A stretch of DNA of 64,000 nucleotides from Allacma fusca (taxonomy: Eukaryota > Arthropoda > Collembola > Symphypleona > Sminthuridae), in the NCBI GenBank assembly GCA_947179485.1, contig OX359246.1, positions 70,955,508 to 71,019,507 on the forward strand. Direction: 5' to 3'. Position numbers and translations under genes: made by a program. Below the pieces are notes generated by a model. It searched no databases. It was not told the DNA's origin and saw only the letters and a program-made list of their open reading frames with translations. This document shows positions 1 through 12,165 of the stretch, piece after piece (the first letter of the stretch is position 1; the number at the start of each line of letters is the position of its first letter).

Positions 1-454
1 ATATTGAACTTTCCCCATCCACTCCTTACTGAGGAAAGTTCAAAGGCTCTTAATGCCATTAGAGGGAGAAAAATGGGGAAAGTGAAATTGAGATAAAGTT
101 AGGGAAGAAACTCTCCGTAATTAATACTGACGGGAAGTGACAATAATCTGGAGTTTTACAACTCCCACGGAGCTTCCAAGTTTAAAGAGATGCTCTTAAG
201 TCGGATAAAAAATTAAGGGACGAAGTCGGAAATACGTAAAATCAATCCTGACAGTAACTTGACATTCTGAAGATATCTTTTATTTTCGAGGGACATTTCT
301 CTCCTCATATCTCTACAAAGGCTCAAAATTACGGCAATTTTGTATTTTTCAGCTCAGTATAGTAGCCCCAGATGAGCTGATGAGCGCGTATGAATTATCA
401 AATTTGTTTTCTAATTTGGAAATTCCGTCTACAAAATACAAGCGTTATTTTTCA

Positions 455-590
455 CACTTGAATTGGTTTCAGTGGAATCCATTTTTTATTACGAATAGGG
501 AGCTTTCGAAAAACAACAACTGTCTTCACCTTCGGGCTATCTACAATAATTATCTACTAAAACTATCAAAACTACCTTTATTTACATTGT
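455..590 (-). repeat. Dispersed hairpin repeat, copy 1
   Basis: Read on the minus strand this contains TAGATAGCCCGAAGGTGAAG, then a GTTGTTGTTTTTCGAAAGC segment and ATTCCACTGAAACCAATT. The same order of blocks occurs at 6,470-6,600 and 62,150-62,275. It resembles the non-coding tail of a retroelement; family unknown. Confidence 0.6.
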
Positions 591-883
591 AATGACTTAT
601 CAGAAAAACCTGAACAATTAAATTACATTCATGTTTAAAAAAAAATAAAAATGGATTATTATTATTGAAGAATTACATGCATTAATTTTTGGAATAACTG
701 GTTTCCAGTCATCACTTTGTATGTAACCCGTATGAAGTTCATCAACGGAAGATTATTATGCTCAATTATTAACCCTTCTTTCACTTCTCTTAAAAATGGC
801 ATAGGTTCTGTTGTAAGATGTAACCAGTGCTCCAATTATGGTCATTAATAAAGGAAAGTGTGATTTGTGGAAACCAATCTGCT

Positions 884-889
884 TTTATT
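884..889 (-). terminator. Candidate poly(A) signal of the protease-less ADAM gene
   Basis: An AATAAA hexamer reads on the minus strand about 190 nt beyond the stop codon at 1,077. It is the nearest exact match I noticed in the expected direction. AT-rich context makes chance matches easy. Confidence 0.3.
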
Positions 890-1076
890 TTCCAGAATGC
901 TGCATTTTAATCCACGGACAGAAAATATGTGCACAATTTGGGCTTCGGAAGTATGGATTTAGTCAACAATGAGTATTTGTTTTTTTTTTTGCTCACAATA
1001 AATTCTCATGTAATAATGTTGTTACATGAATGAGCATACGAGAATTTTTTTAGACTTGACTCTTCAACCCTTTCTC

Positions 1077-4000
1077 TCATCTTTTGGTTCCGTCACCGTT
1101 CCGGGATTCCATATCCAGAGCCGCAATACTGGAAGCTACTTTTTTATCCTTGTCAATTTTTGGAATGGTTAGAGCCACTTCCGTGCTCCCGTGACAGGAT
1201 CCATTTCCTGTGACTTGGTCAGGAGCTCCATCTGACAGTGAGATTGCAATTGCTGACCCATTTGGTTCTTGTACACTGACCGTCACCTCCCTGTAAATCA
1301 GTAATTTTATTTTCAATTTGTCCCATTGTTCGTTTTGTCTTTCTAAAGTTGTTAAATCAAAAAGGGAAGAGGATAATGTTTCTTGCTTTTTTTCGACATG
1401 AATAAATTTTAAAAATAGGGATGAAATTGGTTATGGAATGAATGAAATTACATGTTTTGAACCGAATGAATTTGCTGATTGCTGTTGGTGGTGTCCATGC
1501 TGTAGTCGTCACCTTGGGAGTCCAGGGATTCCTTGGCCTTGGAAATGGGGGAGGAGAAAAGGTAGCAGTAGACGAGAGCGCATATAAAAAATGTAATGGA
1601 GACGGTGACCACGGCCACGGCAAAGACCATGCCCAGAGTGTAGTTAGTGTCATCTTCGCCGGCATGCTTGTGCGTGATGGGACCTTCATCTTCAGCCCGG
1701 GTCACGGGGATGTCATGGATGATCCCAGTTTTGACAGTGCTGGCAGGACTTTTGAGCACAATCTCCGGCTCGGACAGGGAACAATTTGACCCTTCCCAGC
1801 CCTTGTGACATTGGCAGGTGAAGGAGCTTGTGCAGTCACCATGGCCGGAACATTCCTCATTCGTCTGTCCGTTTGGACACTTCCCTTTAAGACCCAACAT
1901 TGAGGTTAGGTTGACGCATTTCTGGTTGAGACAAATCTGAAATAGTCAACGTTTGCATTTAATTTGGATTATTTGGGCTGGGTCTGTTTTCATTCCATTT
2001 ACGAGATTTGCCACAGAATTTATTTATTCTAACTGAAGGTGAATCTGGATCAACCTTGACATGAGCTCGTCTAGTGGATCTCTTCTGGCATGAAACTATC
2101 AATCCATAGCTTAACAATTAATCTCCTAATTTCCCAAAGTTAGATATTGATTTTTAAAAACTACTTGTGTTGGACTTGACTGCCGGTTGACTTCCATTCT
2201 AAAGGCTACTTGACCTGAAGTCGACTTGGTACCTAAAATCTAATTGATCTGAAATTGACTTGTTTTATGAAATTCAGTTGACCTAAAATCGACCTGGTTT
2301 CTAAAATCTACTTGACCTTAACTCGACCTGGGCTCTAAAATTTACTTAGCCTGAACTCGATCTGGCTCCTAGAATCTATTTGATCTGAAATGGATTTGTT
2401 TTCGGAAATCCAATTGACCTGAACTCGACCTGGTTCCTAAAATCTACTTGATCTGAAATCGACCTGTTTTCCGAAATCCAATTTACCTGGACTCAACCTG
2501 GTTACTGAAATCTACTTGACCTGAACTCGACCTGGTTTCTAAAATCTACTTAACCAGAAATCGACTTGTTTTCTAAAATCAACTTTAAGTAAAATCCAAT
2601 CGTTTTCTGAAATCCAAATAAAATTGACCTGAAATCGACCTAGTCCCTAAAATCTACTTGTTCTAAAATGCATGTATTTTCAGAAATCCAATTGACCTGA
2701 AGTCGACCTGGTTCCCAAAATCAACTTGATCTGAAATTGATCTGTTTTCTAAAATTCAATTGACCTGAAGTCGACCTGGTTCCCAAAATCAACTTGATCT
2801 GAAATTGATCTGTTTTCTAAAATCCAATTGACCTGAAGTCGACCTGGTTCCCAAAATCAACTTGATTTGAAATTGACCTGAACTCAATCTGGTTACTGAA
2901 ATCCAATTGACCCGAACTTCACCTGGCTTTCTAAGATCTACTGACCCGAAATCTTCTTGTGTTGTAACACGATATGTGGCCCAAAACGTTAACGTTCCGA
3001 TCTACGCTAAGTGGACCAAGTTCCGATGTACGGTAAGTAGCCTCGAACTATGATAAATGGCCCACGATCCGAACTACAATAAATGACCCACATTCCGAAC
3101 TACGACAAATGATCCACGTTCCGAACTGAGATAAGTTGTATACGTTCCGAACTGCGATAAGTGGGCCACGTTCCGAACTACGATATTTGGCCCAACTACC
3201 CTATTTGACGCTGAGCACGGCTCCAGATGTTCCTTACTCAAGTCAAGTTCGTAAATTCCATTCTGTACACTTAGGCCCTTTCTAAATTCCTCCCATTCTT
3301 GATACAATAAATAATTAATAACATGTTTTTCCATCGCGGGCGAGTGTATGAAGCCGGAGTTCGAAATTGGAGGTCCCGGGAAAAGGGTTGAAGTTTCGGA
3401 AACGAAAATAGGGCATTAAAATTTTAACAAAGATAATTATTTCTTCCATCTTTCCAGTGAAATTGAAATTTGTGTTGTCATTCTTCACTCCCACATTTTT
3501 TTTACTTGTCTTTATTATTGCAGAGCGACTTGTAGAGGGCTCCTGGCTCCTTGGGATGGTCGAGCTAAATGACTACGTTGATGGTCAACGACTCAAAGGA
3601 GGAATGCTGAGACTAGACGTGCTTAAGATTCGCTCCCAGAAAACCCTCCTGGTTTTAATTACTAAACATGTCAGACCTGGAACTACTGTCTCTTAGATGG
3701 TTGGACTAATTAAAACAACCCACTACTTGACCTAGATTACTAGCTACTTGAGTTGCCTCTCAAATTTAAAGCATATTCGGTAATATTACCTTAACTCAAA
3801 CCGGACATTGTAAACTCAAGCAATGTTAAAGCCCAATCAAAATATACAGGATTTACATTAAAAATAGAAAAGGGTACACGTACTTTCCCTGAGCTACATT
3901 TTGTATAGTCATGGACGAGCGGGGGGTTTGAGCCAACGAGTGGACAGTTGACGTGGTCCGTCCCGTCCTTATTAGAATCGTTACCCCGACTATAGTCAAA

Positions 4001-5077
4001 TGGAAGATTGGAGCCAATGAATTCCTGACTCGCTTCAATACATTGTAAACTTCCGCAGAGAGCATCATGCCCCATACAAGCTCTGTTGTTGCCACAGTTC
4101 CCGCTCTCACTCCCTTCTCCATTGGCACGAACGTAACAATGCTCTGTAGCAGGTGTCACTAGATGTTCATTCAAACCAATCAAAATCCTCAAAAATTCAA
4201 CATCCAATCATTTCCCATCATTCAAACAAACCCAAACACACTTTTGTCTATATACAAAGTATGTCGTATCATTTGCACCCCCTCCATTGAAGTCGCCCAA
4301 GCCACTTCGTTAAAACAACCACTAATCCAATGACAAATTCAAAATTGTATTTAAATTCAAAATTGTATTTAAATTCAAAATTTTAAAAATTCCCTGAATA
4401 TTTTGCAAACGAATTTGATAAGTGTAAAAATCCTACCTAAGCGATCCGTAAAAAGAAGATTGCATTGTAACTGGTGAGTCTGGCATTGACCATTGAAGCA
4501 GTATCCGTTGTCATGTGAGCAGTTGTGACCATTTCTACGGAAAATATCTGGGGGGCAGGAAAAATCCTTCCCGGAACAATACTCAGGTAAATCACATTCG
4601 TTTTCAGCCGGCCGACAAAGCTTCCATTTCGATTTAAACTAAACTCAGGAAGAAATTCACAAAAAAAATTATCCTCCAAATATGAACGAATAAAATAAAA
4701 ATCTACGGGATTATTTCCCCAAATTTCTTGTACAATATTACCTTACACTCTTTACAACATGGCTCTAAATTGGAGCACTCAGCCCCCTCCTTGAGGGTAC
4801 ACACGAGAGCTCGACAACAGGGGTCCTTGCAATCCGACACAGACCCACAGTCACATTCTTCCGGTTCTTCTAAAATCCCATTGCCGCAAGTTGCTGGATA
4901 AACGGAAATGGTAGTAAGATCCACCAAAACAAAATATTGTACCAAAAAAATAACATTGTACGTACCATCGATGCTCGTAATAAGCCAGCAAAAGACCAGG
5001 CAATGGACGTAGACGAAGAGGGGATGAGGGAACCCCCTTCGGCAGTAACTATTAATGAGGAAAGGGAATTTCGACAT
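1077..5077 (-). CDS. Protease-less ADAM-like membrane protein: signal peptide, disintegrin, Cys-rich, EGF, TM, tail
   Basis: Exons, 5' to 3': 5077-4966, 4893-4742, 4638-4437, 4158-3884, 1936-1452, 1290-1077. All are GT-AG with agreeing phases (1, 0, 1, 0, 2) and sum to 1,440 nt, 479 residues plus stop. Residues 1-37 form a signal peptide with hydrophobic core FVYVHCLVFCWLI. The disintegrin domain follows at once (TCGNGILEEPEECDCG, then ECDLPEYCSG), then cysteine-rich residues 156-247, EGF about 267-299 (CSGHGDCTSSFTCQC), a transmembrane helix about 350-374 and a 105-residue tail. Three of its splice phases match the homologous junctions of the neighbouring full-length ADAM gene, so it is a paralogue. 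No propeptide or metalloprotease exon is visible between 5.1 and 12.1 kb. It probably acts as a cell-surface adhesion or decoy protein (inference). The first exon is supported by phase, donor and hydrophobicity only. Confidence 0.78.
2205..2960. repeat. Degenerate 34/68-bp minisatellite in intron 4 of the small ADAM gene
   Basis: Units share TTGACCTGAA, TCGACCTGGTT and AAAATC blocks. The cleanest stretch (2,690-2,880) repeats with a 68-bp higher-order period built from two diverged 34-bp halves. Confidence 0.8.
2990..3195. repeat. About 31-bp minisatellite
   Basis: About six units containing CCACGTTCCGAACTACGATA with decay. It abuts the preceding array in the same intron but has an unrelated unit. 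The open frame on the minus strand here is a repeat artefact. Confidence 0.75.
4966..5077 (-). CDS. Exon 1 of the protease-less ADAM paralogue: signal-peptide exon
   Basis: ATG at 5,077 (context AAAATGTCG) opens 37 codons ending in a consensus donor GATG|GTACGT, phase 1. The exon 2 acceptor (TTTATCCAG, boundary 4,893) needs exactly phase 1 and lies one residue before the disintegrin TCGNG. In the full-length paralogue the equivalent junction is phase 0, so this first exon is not a relic of the protease region but appears to be newly recruited. Confidence 0.68.
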
Positions 5078-5300
5078 TTTCAAAAAAGCAGACCTCTCAC
5101 CGCACACTACGCCTCATTGACACTCTAAGCCCATGGAGTTCCCAAGATACACACTTACACCTACAATTCTGACTTCTAATTTAAAAAGTCTCTCAGTCCG
5201 AAAGTTCACAGGGGTTGGAAGCACGAGAATTAATACGAGTAATAGATCCCATGGAAAATCCGATGTCCTATGAGAGATGTTCCGTCACGGGTTGTGGAAG

Positions 5301-5325
5301 TCCCTCTATTTAAAGCCCATGTCAC
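5301..5325 (-). promoter_or_regulatory. Possible TATA-like core promoter of the small ADAM gene
   Basis: On the minus strand GGGCTTTAAATAGAGGGAC lies about 235 nt upstream of the ATG at 5,077. TTTAAATAG is a TATA-like sequence in an otherwise less AT-rich patch. No initiator is assigned. Confidence 0.22.
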
Positions 5326-6464
5326 AAATCATAAGAAAAGGGGAAAGGAGGACTGAGCAGTATAAAACAAATGACCAGGAATTTACAGGGGCAGTACGTG
5401 GGATTTGAAGAGGACGCAATTCCTTCCTCGGAGTCAAATATGAAGGTTGTAATAATTAGGGCCAGTCACCTCTGTCAAATGTTTGTTGTTGTGATTTTTG
5501 CTAAAAATATATACAGAGCTGGGGAGGTGCAAATAGGGACAGGATGTGAGTCAGTGCTTTTGGAAAAAAGGGGAAAGTGACAAGCGTGTGGACGGTAAGT
5601 GGCAAGTGTGGAGTCTCCCTTTTTCCAACTTTCGGCTCTTGGGAAAGTTACATTTGTACAAGGGACCCTGGACCAGTAGGAACCCCTCTTGAAGTTCAAT
5701 TCTCATTCTCAGTCTCTCAAAAGTTTTGGAACGGGGCCGTTGACTGGAGTGGGGATTCCTTTTTGGAGTGGGAAGTTGGAAGGGAATTCGGGGATTTTTT
5801 GAGTCCTCTTTTGGGTTGGGTTGCTTTTACAAGTGGAGTTGAGTGTATTGAGACTGTCTCTTTGGAGCATGGCTATATTGTACTGGAGAGAGGGGAAGGA
5901 GGGAGGGCTGATCATGGGAAGAGCCTGGGAGTTGTGGAGACATGAGGAATTGGGAGACCGCATCCGAGTGATCCGAGTGATTACGAAGACATGACTCCTC
6001 ATCCCGATCTCTCTCCTTGTCCCTTTCACATCCGCTGGCTTTCACGCAGCTATTGACAAATATGTATGTACATCTTACTGGATTGTTTCCTCAGGATGAA
6101 GGAGCATCCTAAAGTATGGCTCTTCGGTATAGGCGTACAGGGAGGCTCTGGGGACAAAAATTCATTCTCGGAATTTTAGCTGTTTCGGAGCCAGGAATAT
6201 GTGACGCCACATTATTGCTAGTCTTAAATTTATCTTAAAAGATCCTATGTCATTTTTAAGGGAAGGGAAAGAAGGAATAATAATTGAGCAATGTAAACAT
6301 CCCTTGATAAACATTAATATTGGTTCCATACTAAGTGATGCTTGTGAACCATTTATTGCAAAAATGAATCAAATTATTTAACGGTAATCCAGTTTTGATT
6401 TTTTTGGTAAAAACATTTATAGAATTTAATGTTCCAGTTTTTTGTAAAAAGTTATTTGGATGTA

Positions 6465-6600
6465 AAAGAAAGTAAGTTTTGATAGTTTTAGCAGTTAGTT
6501 GTAGATAGCCTGAAGATGAAGACATTTGTTGTTCGAAAACTTCCTATTTATAATAAAGAATGAATTCCACTGAAACCAATTTACATGTGAAAAATTTCAT
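6465..6600 (+). repeat. Dispersed hairpin repeat, copy 2
   Basis: Contains GTTTTGATAGTTTTAG, TAGATAGCCTGAAGATGAAG, TTGTTGTTCGAAAAC and ATTCCACTGAAACCAATTTA in the same order as copies 1 and 3. Similarity to copy 1 is high over about 120 bp, with scattered substitutions and small indels. It lies between the two ADAM genes. Confidence 0.6.
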
Positions 6601-8227
6601 CTAGAATTTGGGGATTCCTGGTTGGAATGCGGATAAAAACGTATGTTACAAAATTGAATATTTGACATTCCTCCCTTTCGGATTTAAAAATTTGAGGAAC
6701 AATTTCGCAAAAATGCCCAAGTTTTAAATGTCAACTTGCTCTTCGTGACCTCATAAATCAACTTATACTTATTTAGGATTAATTTTTGTGGTTGCGTAAA
6801 GCTTCATAGAATATTTACAAAAAGAGGGGATAGATTCTTTTAAAAAAGGCGCCCTTATTTGAAGTAAGAACGTCAGTGGGAAATTGTTTGGAGCACTCTG
6901 TACATTACAGTATAGAGATGGGACTTCTGAAAGGATGTAATTTCGGCTCTTAATTTATGGGGTGGTTTGTCCTTTTTATACTAACGAGAAGAATTATTGG
7001 AGTTTAGTGGTGGACGTGGACGCATGTACAAATATTTTCTTTCGACAGTCTTCGTGTAAAAGGGACCACTTGTTATGATGGAGCCCCCTCGGAAGTGAAA
7101 TGTTTCTTTTGGGGACGAATATCTTTGAGGAGCATTCAGCCTGTTAGGAGCATTGAGCTTATTTGATTAGCATTGACTTTCTTCCCGTAAAGCAGTAGGT
7201 CCATGGACATGCATTTGTTCTATCCTTACGAACCTCATATAAATATGATGGTTTTATTTGAAGCTTTTTCCTATTTATGCATTCCCATGTATTTTAAATG
7301 GAATCGAAGGTCTGAATCTAAGAGCCAATATTTGAAATGTTAACTTCACTGGGTCAGATGATACATAAATACTGTAGGCACGACCATTGCTCAACTTCTT
7401 ACAGTCCCTTATACGACAGACCCGTCTTGTTCCTATGCTGTGACTTGTATCAGGCATGAGTCCTACTACCTTGACTCGTTTTGTAGATAACGAAACTTGT
7501 TTTAGTGTTTCCCAGTCCTCGTATGTTCGAACATTATTCCTGTCACTGGGACTATGAACACATGTATGTTTATCCATTGCTACGCATGTCAGTTTGTATT
7601 TAATTTGTGGTTGGTTCCTGCAGTCCTTTACTGTTGAGCATTGTCGTTACGTTGCACCACTATTGAGTGTGGTGATATTTGAGGGCAGTGTGAAGTAGTT
7701 GTTGAGCTTTTAAAAAAGCAATTAGTCAGGATTTGTTTATTTGCTGCGAGTGCTCACGAGTTTTGAACTTCCTAGGTCCCTTTGCTTATCGTGAGTATAA
7801 TTTCCCGAATAATTTATATTAGCTGTAAATAAACATGAATTAAATATTTTGGGCCAGTAATGACCAGAAATTGAACTTCCTGGACTTTGAGCGTTGGAAA
7901 GTTCTTTGAAAGAAGGGTTTCTTATAAATATTTTCGCCGGAAGTTTAAGTGGAAATTACATTCCATCACTGGACGGAAAATCAGACGCTTCCTTCCAGAC
8001 ATGAAAGATAAGAAATTGACTCCAAGTTAGTTTTACAAAATGAGTTGGAACTCGCGTCACAAATTTTATAAAGGCAGACATATGGACCAATTGAAACCCG
8101 AATGGAAGAGCTTGGAGGTCCTATAGTTGGAAAGCAATTGGAGAGAATTCCATACAACAAAATAAAATCGTTTGGTTCCATTGCTTCGCCTCACCCTCTA
8201 CCCCAGTGGACATTTTTTTTACAGTAC

Positions 8228-8565
8228 ACATATTTTTTATGAACATGTTGTATGAACATACTTTTATAAAGATTTTGTATGAACATTTTGTATGAACATA
8301 TTTTGTATGAATATTTTGTATGAATATTTTGTGTGAACATTTTGTATGAACATTTTGTATGAACATATTTTTATAAAGATTTTGTATAGGAACATTTTGT
8401 ATGAACACTTTGTATGAACATTTTGTATGAACATATTTTTTATGAACATTTTGCATGCACATTTGTATGCACATATTTTGTATGAACATTTTGTATGAAC
8501 AATTTGTATGAACAATTTGTATGAACATTTTGGATGAACATTTTGTATGAACATTTTGTTTAAGG
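8228..8565. repeat. Short-period minisatellite (about 15-16 bp)
   Basis: Repeated TATGAACATTTTGT units with length variants. On the minus strand it reads as runs of FIQNVHTKCSYK in overlapping frames, which is a repeat artefact. Confidence 0.85.
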
Positions 8566-10589
8566 ATTGTTATTACTGAAATTGTCAATATTACTACTAT
8601 TATTTTATGAAATTTTGGATTGGCAAAATGTAATGCTATGAAAATTGAATAATTAATATTAAATGTGCTTCAGAGCCAGCTGACTCCGACTGATCCTGTC
8701 ATTCAAGGTTAAGACTTCTTCGATTAAAGACGTATAGTTGGTTACAAAAGGTATGAAATGAAAATAATGCTATGACTTTTGGAAAACTTTTGGACACAGT
8801 ATATTTTGTTTATTAAAAACGTTTTATAGCGTTTAAGCCGGCTAACCCACTACTTTCACTGTGGTTTCACGTTACAGAGTACAGAGATGAGGAGGAGCCA
8901 TTGAAACGAGTAAACATACATGTCGTTCGTGTGCTGACCTATTTACATTGAGTAAGTACATTAACTCACCTTACTTACGATTAGCCCAGTAAAACTAATT
9001 ATATTATGTATCAATATTGTGTATCATCTACTGTGTAATTATGTAGAGAACTTAGATCCATTTTGTCTCAACCCCTTCCGCCATCTTGAGATCCCGTCTT
9101 ACAATTTTCACTTGCATCCGATTTTGCAGCGGGTGTCTTGTTTTAAATGAAATTTTTACATGAAAACATTTTTTCGGGATTAAACGCAAGGAAGACAAAA
9201 ATTACAATTTTATGCATGAATTATAATCTGCGACGAAAAAGATTCCGGGAAATACTTTGTCTGCTGCAACGCATATTGGGTTGGGGAAATTTGTTGCCAC
9301 CCACATATATGTAGGACAATTATTTGGCGTACAATTTTTCTGTTAAGAAAATTTTTGGGGGTGGAAAAAATGAAAACTTTGTCAGAGTTAATTCTGAAGT
9401 GAAGAGTGTCGCGGCTGTAAATTTTCTTCATGGTTTCCCAAATGTTGCGGGTATTAGTATTTACTGGGCTTACAAAATTTGAGGGAATTTTTCTTATCTT
9501 TATTTTTTATGAAAGAAGGAGCAAATATTTGATAAAAATACCATAATCTCAAGCATATTGCACGCAATCCTGTGGCTGTCCCAGCAATTCCCTAATACTT
9601 TTACAATAATGCTGTTAATTTTCATTTGGGAAGTCTATAAGTTGCAGGGAGTCACAAAACCACAAAAACATGCAAAAATGTTATGCAAAAAACATTTTTC
9701 AATCAGAAAATTTATAATTTTCCCCTTAATTTTTAGGCTCAGAATTTTAATTTTGAATGGGTTTCTGAGACAACAGAATGAATATTTTTTAAGTTTCGCT
9801 CCGTTAAATTTTTAAATGCTGTTCGCATTTTTCCTCAAGTGCAGACGGCGACGGCGCAAGGAAAACTGGAGGCAGTATTGCAACACTGGAGGAGTTGGGT
9901 TGTAAAATTTCCGCCATTTTAAAATGGGATAATTATCTCGAATACGTCATGGTTTTTACACAGGATATATACATTTTTGAAATAGTCCGAACTCCCAAAT
10001 TTTTACAATCTTCATATCTCCGTAGGATATTTTTGATAGTTTCTATTGCACCAACCGGTTCGCCATCCAAACACTCGCCCATAAACGTTTTCTTTTACAT
10101 GTAAATTAACACACCCAAGGTACGCACAAATATTTTCATCTCTTCGCCACGGGAGAACAGGACTTAGAAAATACAATAGAAAATAACCAGTATATTTTGT
10201 AAGGACGAGTACAAAGACAACTTAGTATGAGATTTTACCGGGTTATATACAAAAACTAACTTAGACATTGACCAGTATCGTTTTTCAGTACCATGTAATA
10301 CGTGTGACTAGAACTGTCAATTAAATTTTTGCATCCCCAAACCATACATTTGACTAGGAGCATACTCTCAAGGTTAACATTTAAATACACCATCAAAATC
10401 ACATGATTTTCCTTTTAAATTCATGGAAAGGGCATTTAGTATTTGCTGTAGCGCACTTTTAATTTACGGGCCGAAAATTTATGTTACACATTTTGAGGGG
10501 CAAACTCCAACTTTAAAACTAACAATACGGAATGGGATATTTTTAATTTTTGGTTTTTGAAGCGCTTGATTATCAACTATTCAATTTTT

Positions 10590-11075
10590 CGGGGTAAAAA
10601 AATTCGTGTAAAATTTGAGAGTCAAAACTATCTGAACAAAAATTTGGGGTGAAAACAATTTGTACCAAATTTTGAGGTGAAAACAATTAGTACAACATTT
10701 TGGGGTCAAAACAATTAGTACACAATTTTGTACTAAAGTTTCGGGATAAAAAAATGCGTACAAACTTTTCGGGTGAAAACAATTTGTACAACATTTTGTA
10801 ATCAAAACAATTTGTAAAACATTTTGTAATCAAAACAATTTGTACAACATTTTGTAATAAAAACAATTTGTACAACATTTTGTAATAAAAACAATTTGTA
10901 CAACATTTTGTAATAAAAACAATTTGTACATTTTGGGGTCAAATCAAGTTGGACAAAAATTTGGGGTGAAAAAATTTTGTACATAATTTTCGGGTTAAAA
11001 TAATTTGTACCAAATTTTCGTGTTAACATAATTTATACCAAATTTTTGGGTCAAAGCAATTTGTACAAAATTTTG
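10590..11075. repeat. 28-bp minisatellite, clean core at 10,788-10,930
   Basis: Five near-perfect 28-bp units containing ACAATTTGTACAACATTTTG, flanked on both sides by degenerate units. Intergenic. Confidence 0.85.
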
Positions 11076-12165
11076 CTAAAACAGTTTCGGTAAACGTATT
11101 GGGCTTACTTTAGTGTTTGTAAAATTTTGGGTTTGTATATGAAATCTTAGGGGTCGAAATGATTCTGATAAAATTTCCATACTCAAAAAATGGTGTGAAA
11201 AATTGTGTGTAACATTTCGGGGGGGTCACCACAAATTATTTAAAATTTCCGGCCTCAAATAAATCAGTTGAGGATAATTTTGAGGATTGAATATTTCAAA
11301 AAACTACATAAATTTGAACGGCTTAAAAAATAATGTAATACATTTTGCGCTACGAAATTTTAAATGAAAATAGTACAAATTTAAGAGATTCTATTCACTT
11401 CCAAACACTTCCACATACGAAGAAGTTTAGGGTTAAGGAGTTTTAAGGCTAAAAAAATAATATCCTAGTTCGTTGGATGTCCAGCAATTATAAAAAGGAC
11501 GAGAAAGACTACAAGGGATGAAATAGGAATAAAAAAGAATCCCAAGAATCGTCCGACTTCCACCCACCCCAATTAACTCTATTTTCTAGTAGCTATATGA
11601 ATATATCCCATAACAGTAATAATACTAACAATAATGTCAAGAATACTTCGTTAGAAATTGTGTGGGGACTCGACAGCATATTTTGGATCCGCTATGCATA
11701 TTATATAATACGTCAATGAATGTTCTCACATAACCCTCAAAATACTGATAACAACTGGACAAAGATTCAACACATGTGCTCATTATTAATTAACAGAGAG
11801 TTTTTTTTGTTTCCAAGTGTGGTTTTGATAAGATGATCAAGTGTGGAGCAAAATGCGATATGACATAATAATTTCGCACTCTCACCCTCCCCCTATAACA
11901 ATTTCATATTATTGTATGGATTCCCATCCTCTATTCTCAAATCCCCTCTCAAAAAACAGCAATAATCTCATATATGTGTATAAGTGGTCCAAATTTTTTT
12001 TTACCTCAAATGTGTAATTTTTTTGGCTAAAATTTTTCAGACCACAAATTTTTCAGACGAAACATAATTATAATTAATTACATAGGGCAGAGGGGGAATT
12101 GATTCAATGGGATTATATTTGAAGTGGAATGTGGTAAAATTTTCGATGGAATTGGTTCATGGATA

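Larger units (their letters stand above)
1..1076. other. 3' flank of the small ADAM gene
   Basis: Beyond the stop codon at 1,077 there is AT-rich DNA with a candidate poly(A) signal and a minus-strand copy of the dispersed hairpin repeat at about 455-590. The open frame at 380-592 is the reverse complement of that repeat and is not a gene. Nothing else is recognised. Confidence 0.5.
5078..12165. other. Intergenic region between the two ADAM genes
   Basis: This stretch separates the stop of the large ADAM gene from the start of the small one. It holds copy 2 of the dispersed repeat and two minisatellites (8.2-8.6 and 10.6-11.1 kb). Open frames here (for example 7,275-7,577 minus and 5,577-5,945 plus) have no recognisable domain, signal peptide or convincing splice partners. 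I saw no reprolysin-like exon, though exons shorter than about 60 codons could escape notice. Confidence 0.5.

Noticed and set aside
1442-1789. 115-codon plus-strand frame opposite the EGF/TM exon
   Set aside because: Shadow of the real minus-strand exon.
1513-1936. Alternative donor at 1,513 (CCAAG|GTGACG) for exon 5 of the small ADAM gene
   Set aside because: Gives phase 1, incompatible with the last exon; the donor at 1,452 gives phase 2 and an open frame.
5577-6045. Overlapping 72-122-codon frames on both strands upstream of the small ADAM gene
   Set aside because: Open on both strands because of locally higher GC; no domain and no reprolysin-like motif.
8121-8588. 155-codon minus-strand frame with FIQNVHTKCSYK repeats
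   Set aside because: Short-period repeat translated; composition only.
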